19,319 bases of DNA from SIO4C1 sp039820425. Its GTDB lineage: Bacteria; Cyanobacteriota; Cyanobacteriia; Phormidesmidales; Phormidesmidaceae. Positions 14,228-19,319 of this stretch are shown one piece after another. The notes under the pieces are model-generated. The model did no database searches and was not told the DNA's origin. It worked only from the letters and a program-made list of their open reading frames with translations. Location of the stretch: the NCBI GenBank assembly GCA_039820425.1, contig JBCBQD010000093.1, positions 1-19,319 of the forward strand, given 5' to 3'. The position numbers were made by a program, and so were the translations under genes. Each line of letters opens with the position of its first letter. Within the stretch, counting starts at the first letter, position 1.

Positions 14228-14799
14228 GAGGGGAAAGTGGAGAGATGAAATATCTTCATTTAATTTTAATGGGATTCTGGGTCCTCGGGGTAGGGATAGA
14301 TGGGCTAAGACGAAGGGGAAAGGCAAAGGGCAACCACAAGGGCAGGGCAACCGCATACTCAAGAGCTGAGAGCTACAGCATTCTGTGCCATCAAGGGTAA
14401 CGTGACCGCCTAGCACCTCAAATCGGTGCAAGTAGCCTTGCGCCTGAAGCGCTTAATACAGGCTGACCAACACCCTGAACAGGTCTGAGGCGGCAAGTTT
14501 ATCAAGGATATTGCAATCTGTTATTGAGGCTTTTCACATAGCCTCTAAAGCTGCCTTAGAAATGCGCAAACCGTCAGTTTATCAACTTAATCTATATAAG
14601 CTCGTAATAAGCTCGTATAAATGTATATTCGATGCAACAAGATTTGCGTAGTAGTACGTAGAAGACAGAAAAATTATACAGTACTTGAAAATGGCCTCAA
14701 TTCATAACAAGTTTAAAGAGCTATTTGTCAATTTAAACATTACATAAACAAAAAACCAGAGGCTATCAATCCTTGTGCTTCTAAAGTAGATTAACTACC

Positions 14800-14812
14800 A
14801 ACTTGACAAGTT
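14800..14812. promoter_or_regulatory. Perfect 13-nt dyad, possible operator
   Basis: AACTTG-A-CAAGTT is an exact palindrome around one central base, inside the gene-poor region. It contains TTGACA, a consensus -35 for rightward transcription, but the -10 position (GAATCT) is poor. It could be a regulator site or chance. Confidence 0.25.
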
Positions 14813-15573
14813 AAGTTGATACACCGAATCTCAACAGAACAGAAAATAGGTCAGCCCCAAAATGAGCTATGGAGAAAGTCCGTCTGCAAGTTTGGAGGTG
14901 TGCTTTTTCTGTTGCGAATCTGACAAAGGTGATTGACTGACTGCTTGTATTTAGACAGAGTGACATATTCGGTCCTGGACCGGAGAGGTTAGGCTACCCA
15001 AAATACCTTCCAGGCATTTTTGAGCGTCAGTCCTCTCTGCTTGAGGGGATGTTAAGACGAATGTCTTGATAACAGCATCCATCCATTTTAATGAGTCAGA
15101 AAGACACCCATCGCTGGTTATCTGGGTCCAAAAATTCTTTCCAGACGGGGTGAGTATCCTGACATCATGGCTTATCTAGAAGGCGAACCTATTCACTATG
15201 AGAACACCAATATCTATTGCACTCCATCGTTTTGAGTTGCCCATGATGTTTGCCCTAAGGGACTTTCCTGAGATGATTTCAAGAGGCCACTGCGTAGCTA
15301 CCAACTTGAAGAGTCTATGTTTTATCAACCACTCATGAAGAATAAATAAAGTCATTATTTAAACTAGTGTTTTCACTCAAACTAAAAGTATTCTAAGCAT
15401 ATGAATTCTCGCGCTCTCTTGATGGTTTATGCCTATCTTACTTGTTGCGTAGGTATGCAAGGTTTAGTCATTCAGAAAGTGTTTAAATGTATGGTAAAGC
15501 CGTCTTCATATTAGCTTTCCCAAAGTACACAGACTTTGGGTGTCAATTAATCTGTGCTGATAGCTTAATATCC

Positions 15574-15598
15574 AATCAAACAGTTTGATTCTGTACAG
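15574..15598. promoter_or_regulatory. Adjacent dyads upstream of the GT2 remnant
   Basis: AATCAAA-CAG-TTTGATT (15574-15590) is followed at once by the palindrome CTGTACAG (15591-15598), 40 bases before the ATG at 15639. It could be an operator or a leader hairpin of the glycosyltransferase gene. No clear promoter hexamers accompany it. Confidence 0.3.
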
Positions 15599-15638
15599 CT
15601 GAATCAAAATACTCCCTCGGTGTTTGAGTCGTTAAAAC

Positions 15639-16235
15639 ATGTCAACCTCCCTCTCAGTTTGCAAGCCTATCCCCTCAGAAAGGTTGATTTCTGAGCCTTC
15701 AATCATTCCTGAAAATTCAAATGTATGCGTTTCTGTAATTGTTCTGATTTATAACAGATCCGACAATTTGACTCCCCTGATTGAAAGGGTCACTGAGGTT
15801 TTAGACCAAGAGCCCTACCCCTATGAAATCATTTGTGTTGACGATGGTTTTAAGGATGGCTCTACCGAACGCTTGCAAGAACTCACGAGCACCTGGAAAA
15901 ATTTATGCGCCATCATTTTTCGGCGTAACTATGGCCAAACAGCTGCTATGGCAGCAGGATTTGAGCATGCTCAAGGCCAAGTCATGGTGACCCTGGACGG
16001 AGATTTACAAAACGATCCAAGGGATATTCCCCAGTTGTTGAGCAAGATGGCAGAGGGTTACGACTTAGTCAGTGAATGGCGAAAGCATAGACAGGATCAC
16101 GTTTTAACCCGCCTGCTCCCTTCGAAGATAGCTAACTGGCTGATTAGGAAAGTGACTGACGTCAGGCTGCATGATTATGGCCGCTCACTCAAGGCCTACC
16201 GAGCTGAACTGGTCGCTGATATGAACTCTCGATAA
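15639..16235 (+). pseudogene. Glycosyltransferase family 2 (DPM1/ArnC-like), truncated in mid-domain
   Basis: The translation is a GT-A glycosyltransferase of the polyprenyl-phosphate sugar synthase type, which loads a sugar onto a lipid carrier. Visible are VSVIVLIYNRSDNL (31-44), the nucleotide-binding VDDG (67-70), RRNYGQTAAMAAGFEHA (95-111), the metal-binding LDGDLQNDP with the DxD at 120-122, and PSKIANWLIRKVTDV. After LKAYRAELVADMN (residue 196) the family similarity ends abruptly. Two unrelated codons and a stop follow, where relatives go on for over 100 residues, including a second half of the domain and usually two C-terminal membrane helices. Small departures from consensus (VDDGF for VDDGS, HDYGRS for HDYGCS) also suggest loss of selection. 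The junction lies at about 16226/16227, where a structured non-coding block begins. Confidence 0.85.
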
Positions 16236-16425
16236 GTAAGTGTCCAAGTGAGCTTTCAGAGACGAAGGCCCGATTCCGCCTTCCAAAGCTGAGCGCTTGG
16301 TAGGTAAAGGCCGGGCTAAGGAGACCTGGCTTACTCCCACAGTGTTGAGGAGTTGGGGACGTATGTGAACAGGCGGTATCTGGGCAAGCCAAACAGCTCG
16401 CCCACAGCTCAAAAGTGATTATGTT
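16227..16425 (+). mobile_element. Structured non-coding block, possible 5' fragment of a group II intron
   Basis: The block begins exactly where GT2 similarity stops. Its composition differs from the AT-rich surroundings and it folds locally: AGCTTT (16251-16256) pairs with AAAGCT (16285-16290), enclosing GAAGGC (16264-16269) paired with GCCTTC (16278-16283). Later segments such as ACAGTGTTGAGGAG and CGTATGTGAACAGGCGGT recall domain I of cyanobacterial group II introns. This is from memory only; the canonical GTGYG 5' end and domain V are not visible, and there is no reverse transcriptase. A decayed insertion sequence end is the alternative. Confidence 0.4.
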
Positions 16426-16449
16426 GCACCTCTTAAAAAAATAGAAACC

Positions 16450-17997
16450 ATGATAATGAAAACGTCTGTAAGAATGCCAACCGTTAGCACAGCAAAGCCT
16501 CAGTATCCATGGATTCCTATTACTTTGATACTGTTTCTGTCCACAGGTTTGGGTTTTTATAAACTGGGTGCAGAGAGTTTCTGGATCGATGAGCTTTATA
16601 GCATTTATGACGCAACATCATTGAATCTCACACTTTCGGATATGCTTGGGAGATTCACTCAGATCCGCCCAATTTACTATATTCTCCTCAGAATTTGGAT
16701 GTTGTTTGGTGAGGGCGAAGCCTGGCTGCGAAGTCTTTCTGTCTTATTTGGTATAGGCAGTGTCTTTTTGACCTATCGCCTCGGTCGCCGTATCGCTGGC
16801 GAGAAAGTGGGTTTGCTAGCATCGCTTATGCTATCGCTTTCACCCTTGTTTATTCACTTTTCCCAAATGGTTCGCATGTATGCGCTTGGGCTGTTTTTGG
16901 CCCTTTTGGGAAGTTTGGCACTTGCTTACGCACTTGAGACGCCAAAGCAAAAGTATCTAGGCATATGGGCGATTACTCGTGCACTGACGTTTCTAGCAGC
17001 GCCCTTAAATGCAACGCTGTTATTTCCAGATATTATTCTATTCGGGCTTAAGTTTCGTAAGCAGCCAAAAACCTTAGTAGTATTCGGAAAATGGCTTATA
17101 CTCATTGTCCTCGCATGCTTGCCTTCTACGTTTGCTTTAGTCTCTAAAACCTTGCCATTTCTGAAGAAATCATTAGATATTACGAATAAAGTAACGGCTT
17201 TAAGTCAGGTTGCTTCACCTAACGAATATGGTGAATTCCTGCGAAAGTTTAAGAAACTTACAGCATTTCCATTCCCTTCAACATCAAAATTAATGAGTCT
17301 GTTTTTTCAGGCTTATAACCTGATTTTGCTAGCTTTAGCGGGGCTGGCCTTCTACAAAAACCGCTTTTCAAATCGTCTTTTATGGGTCACAGCATGGGCT
17401 TTTGTACCCTGGCTCATTCACGCAGCAGTCTCTAAAAGTATGTTTTTTGATCGGTATATTGTCTACACTATGCCTTACCTGTTAATTTTGATAGCTGCGG
17501 GTCTGGTTAGAATGTGGAAAATGCATCGAATGACTGCGGCCTTGGTTGCTGCTGTCTATGCGATCGCAGTAACTGCTGGGATAGGTCGCTATTACATGGT
17601 TCAAGATCGACAAGACTGGCGAGGGTTATCTGAAGTCATTAGTCAGCATGAGCAACCGGGTGATATCATCCTACACTCGTTAGAAGCCACAAACCTAGAT
17701 AAATTGAGCAATGCCTTTGGATACTACTACAAGGGCGATGCTCTCGTAACGAATCTCGCAGGATTCTGTGAAACCCCTGATATTAAAAAAACTGACGCGA
17801 CGCTTGCCCTCGAGAATATACCGCCTATTGTGACCCACTTGTGGTTGGTGTGCGGTTCAGGATTTGATGAAAAGGTCTTTCAAGAGACTTTTGGTGAGCA
17901 CCTGAACCTAGAGGCCCATTGGAAGTTTGTCAATCATGCATTCTATCGACAAGAAGACTATATGGAGCTGTTTAAAGTCACTCCCAAGCTCAAATAG
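16450..17997 (+). CDS. GT39-like multi-pass membrane glycosyltransferase, 515 aa
   Basis: The protein looks like the GT-C (PMT/ArnT-type) superfamily, which transfers sugars from polyprenyl-phosphate donors on the outer face of the membrane. The first helix (about 22-38) leads to the loop motif SFWIDELYS with the Asp47-Glu48 pair that coordinates metal in this fold, then FTQIRPIYYILL with Arg73. FGIGSVFLTYRLGRRIAG and SPLFIHFSQ follow. About nine or ten hydrophobic segments span residues 22-380. The C-terminal 130 residues are a soluble periplasmic domain beginning near VQDRQDWRGLSEVI. One departure is FSQMVRMYAL, where relatives usually have FSQE(A/V)RMY. The ATG at 16450 and one at 16456 are equally possible; neither has a good ribosome site. 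Downstream it converges on the FAD gene with 23 bases between stops. The donor and acceptor are unknown. Confidence 0.85.
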   Translation: MIMKTSVRMPTVSTAKPQYPWIPITLILFLSTGLGFYKLGAESFWIDELYSIYDATSLNLTLSDMLGRFTQIRPIYYILLRIWMLFGEGEAWLRSLSVLFGIGSVFLTYRLGRRIAGEKVGLLASLMLSLSPLFIHFSQMVRMYALGLFLALLGSLALAYALETPKQKYLGIWAITRALTFLAAPLNATLLFPDIILFGLKFRKQPKTLVVFGKWLILIVLACLPSTFALVSKTLPFLKKSLDITNKVTALSQVASPNEYGEFLRKFKKLTAFPFPSTSKLMSLFFQAYNLILLALAGLAFYKNRFSNRLLWVTAWAFVPWLIHAAVSKSMFFDRYIVYTMPYLLILIAAGLVRMWKMHRMTAALVAAVYAIAVTAGIGRYYMVQDRQDWRGLSEVISQHEQPGDIILHSLEATNLDKLSNAFGYYYKGDALVTNLAGFCETPDIKKTDATLALENIPPIVTHLWLVCGSGFDEKVFQETFGEHLNLEAHWKFVNHAFYRQEDYMELFKVTPKLK

Positions 17998-18020
17998 CAA
18001 AATCTTGAATCTAAGGCTAC

Positions 18021-19211
18021 CTACGGCAGCCAAAACCCTGGTAGCAGCATTTGGCCAGCGGTTCTAACAGCCTGATTAAGTCGACGAGCGACCTGAATGT
18101 GAGGTTCGTCTGGCACAATGGCGGTGATGGCGGCGGGTTGACCCCCAAACTGCGCGATGACTTGGTTGGCGGCTTCCAGTCCTGTGACATAGGCCTTTTC
18201 TTGGGACCAGGAACCGTGGCGGGTGACTACCCAGTCACCGCTCATGAAAATATTTGGAAAGCTAGTGTTGCCTGGTAGCAGATACTGATAGCTGCCGGGG
18301 GCAAAGTGGCTAACCGCCTGGGGTAAGCGGATCACGCTGTAGTCAGTCACTTTAGCTTTGCCAAAGGCGGAAATGCAGCCAGCAAGATTGGCTTGCACCA
18401 GTGGGATGATTTGCTCATCACTGAGGGAGAGAAACTGGTTGGCGTGGTAGTAATCGACCTCAATGACGCTGCCGGGGGCATTGAGATATTCCTCGTGGAG
18501 AGCATTGAGGTTAAAGAAGGTCCAGCCAGTGGTGGCGTGGAAACCAAAGCAGGCATTGGAGGGAAGAGGAACGTGGACATTTTGGTCAAACCAAAGTCTT
18601 GTAGCTAACACATCAATCGCCCCAAGATTGCTCAAGTCGCGAAACTCTGAGCGGCTTCTCAAGGTGGGGCTATTGGCAACAATCTTTTTCATGCCAGTGA
18701 TCCCTACGGAAAAAATCACGGCATCAGCCTCAAAGCGTTCCTCACCACAGCACACCGCCGTCGCCCATCCGTCTGAATTTACTTCAACATCGGTCACTCG
18801 TTTATTTGCCAGCACATGCCCCCCCAACTTCTCGATTTTCTCCACCCAGGGGCGAAAAATCATCTCACCGACCGTGCCACGGCACCAGCGCACGTCAAAA
18901 TCGGGCTGGTGGGCCAGGATAAAGTAGTAGAGCATTCCCAGGGCCGCCGCTGCAGAACATTTTTCACCGGGGGCAAAGAGACCGACCAACAACATCGGTT
19001 CAAAAGATTCTTTATAAAGTCGGGCCGAGACGCCAAACTGTTTGAAGAGTTCTCTCGCGGTGACACCGTCATAGCGTTTCCAGGCGTCGTCGGAGTTATC
19101 AAAATCAATCACGGCGTAGAGCAGCGGTAGCGCCGAGAGACGATCAACCAGGGGTAGTCGCTTGAACTGCGTATAGATAAACGTCCCGAGGGGGCTCGGC
19201 AGGTAGGGCAT
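18021..19211 (-). pseudogene. FAD-dependent amine oxidase/phytoene-desaturase-like protein lacking its N-terminal FAD-binding fold
   Basis: The translation matches the central and C-terminal parts of carotenoid-desaturase-like flavoproteins: LLYAVIDFDNSDDAWKRYD, TARELFKQFGVSARLYKESF, LLVGLFAPGEKCSAAAALGM, DFDVRWCRGTVGEMIF, and the C-terminal FAD motif FPNIFMSGDWVV (GDW at 325-327) with KAYVTGLEAANQV. Family members of about 500 residues begin with a GxGxxG Rossmann fold and some 100 or more residues before this point. Here family-like sequence extends only to about 19244 (LEVESPLFQE before the ATG at 19211), and an in-frame TGA lies at 19251-19253. The other two frames of the remaining 66 bases show no continuation. 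The Met at 19211 is internal to the family and has no ribosome site. The gene looks 5'-truncated; a frameshift just outside the window remains possible. Confidence 0.8.
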
Positions 19212-19262
19212 TTCTTGAAATAGAGGCGACTCTACTTCTAACGTAAAGATTCAGGCAGTCAG

Positions 19263-19286
19263 TCTCCTTCAGGGAGCAAAGAAGGA
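19263..19286. repeat. Hairpin upstream of the truncated FAD gene
   Basis: CTCCTTC (19263-19269) and GAAGGAG (19280-19286) form a perfect 7-bp stem with a 10-nt loop. It lies just beyond the point where FAD-protein similarity ends, so it belongs to the sequence that replaced the gene's 5' part. There is no T tract to make it a terminator in either direction. Confidence 0.45.
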
Positions 19287-19319
19287 GCAGGGCAACCATG
19301 ACGAGAGGCTTTTACGGCA

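Larger units (their letters stand above)
14228..15638. other. 1.4-kb region without a recognisable gene
   Basis: The part next to mutS2 (14228-14431) is open in the mutS2 frame, but its purine-rich GGGGAAAGGCAAAGGGCAA-like tracts suggest repeat DNA, not protein. From 14432 to 15638 the sequence is AT-rich with only very short frames, for example 37 codons at 15401-15514, none recognisable. There are small dyads (14800-14812, 14970-14982, 15574-15590). No tRNA or known small-RNA pattern was seen. Given the damaged GT2 gene that follows, this may be decayed coding DNA. Confidence 0.5.

Noticed and set aside
14228..14431. N-terminal extension of MutS2 to the ATG at 14431
   Set aside because: The 68 extra residues are cysteine/proline-rich and come from repeat-like DNA. 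MutS2 proteins normally begin close to the LLEWPRL segment, so the TTG at 14227 is preferred.
14920..15070. Possible small RNA around the CGGTCC-T-GGACCG dyad
   Set aside because: Only short weak pairings and no terminator-like hairpin with a T tract. No known cyanobacterial small-RNA motif was recognised.
18463..18927. 154-codon open frame on the + strand
   Set aside because: Antisense to the FAD oxidoreductase gene, whose family motifs are unmistakable.

Overview
The window reads as chromosomal DNA of a filamentous or Leptolyngbya/Nodosilinea-type cyanobacterium. This rests on ten exact HIP1 octamers (GCGATCGC, starting near 1250, 1923, 3080, 6329, 6855, 9674, 9756, 12192, 13652 and 17570), a Ycf66-family gene, several cyanobacterial-type conserved hypotheticals, and cyanobacterial heptamer repeat arrays. 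No rRNA, tRNA, CRISPR array, integrase or intact transposase was found.

Layout. The left edge (1-29) holds the first ten codons of a minus-strand SDR-like reductase behind a consensus ribosome site. After about 600 bp of non-coding DNA come a strong terminator and leuA (minus), which carries a 9-N scaffold gap flanked by a 78-bp duplication, almost certainly an assembly artefact. From 2.6 to 5.1 kb lie a decayed Uma2-type gene, an alpha/beta hydrolase whose C-terminus runs antisense through that remnant, and two small-to-medium cyanobacterial hypotheticals that converge. From 5.3 to 8.9 kb are a YuiH-like molybdopterin oxidoreductase, a secreted small protein overlapping bioF, and a Ycf66-family membrane protein sharing a TTATAA double stop with bioF. 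From 8.9 to 14.4 kb are repeat arrays, a STAS-sugar transferase fusion, a GIY-YIG nuclease-like gene, and mutS2, whose ATPase domain is interrupted in frame by about 95 residues of heptamer-repeat DNA. From 14.4 kb onward the DNA looks eroded: 1.2 kb without genes, a GT2 glycosyltransferase cut off mid-domain, a structured non-coding block that may be a mobile intron fragment, an intact GT39-like membrane glycosyltransferase, and an FAD oxidoreductase that lacks its N-terminal dinucleotide-binding fold.

How the genes relate. leuA (leucine), bioF (biotin) and mutS2 are housekeeping genes. The sugar transferase, GT2 remnant and GT39 protein suggest a dispersed polysaccharide or glycan-decorating neighbourhood, but they do not form one operon. 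Most neighbours are convergent or divergent, so operon structure is minimal, apart from the secreted-protein/bioF pair.

The most unusual signals are the repeat-derived insert inside MutS2, the STAS-sugar transferase fusion, and the cluster of broken genes at both ends. I see no convincing complete novel defence or mobile system.
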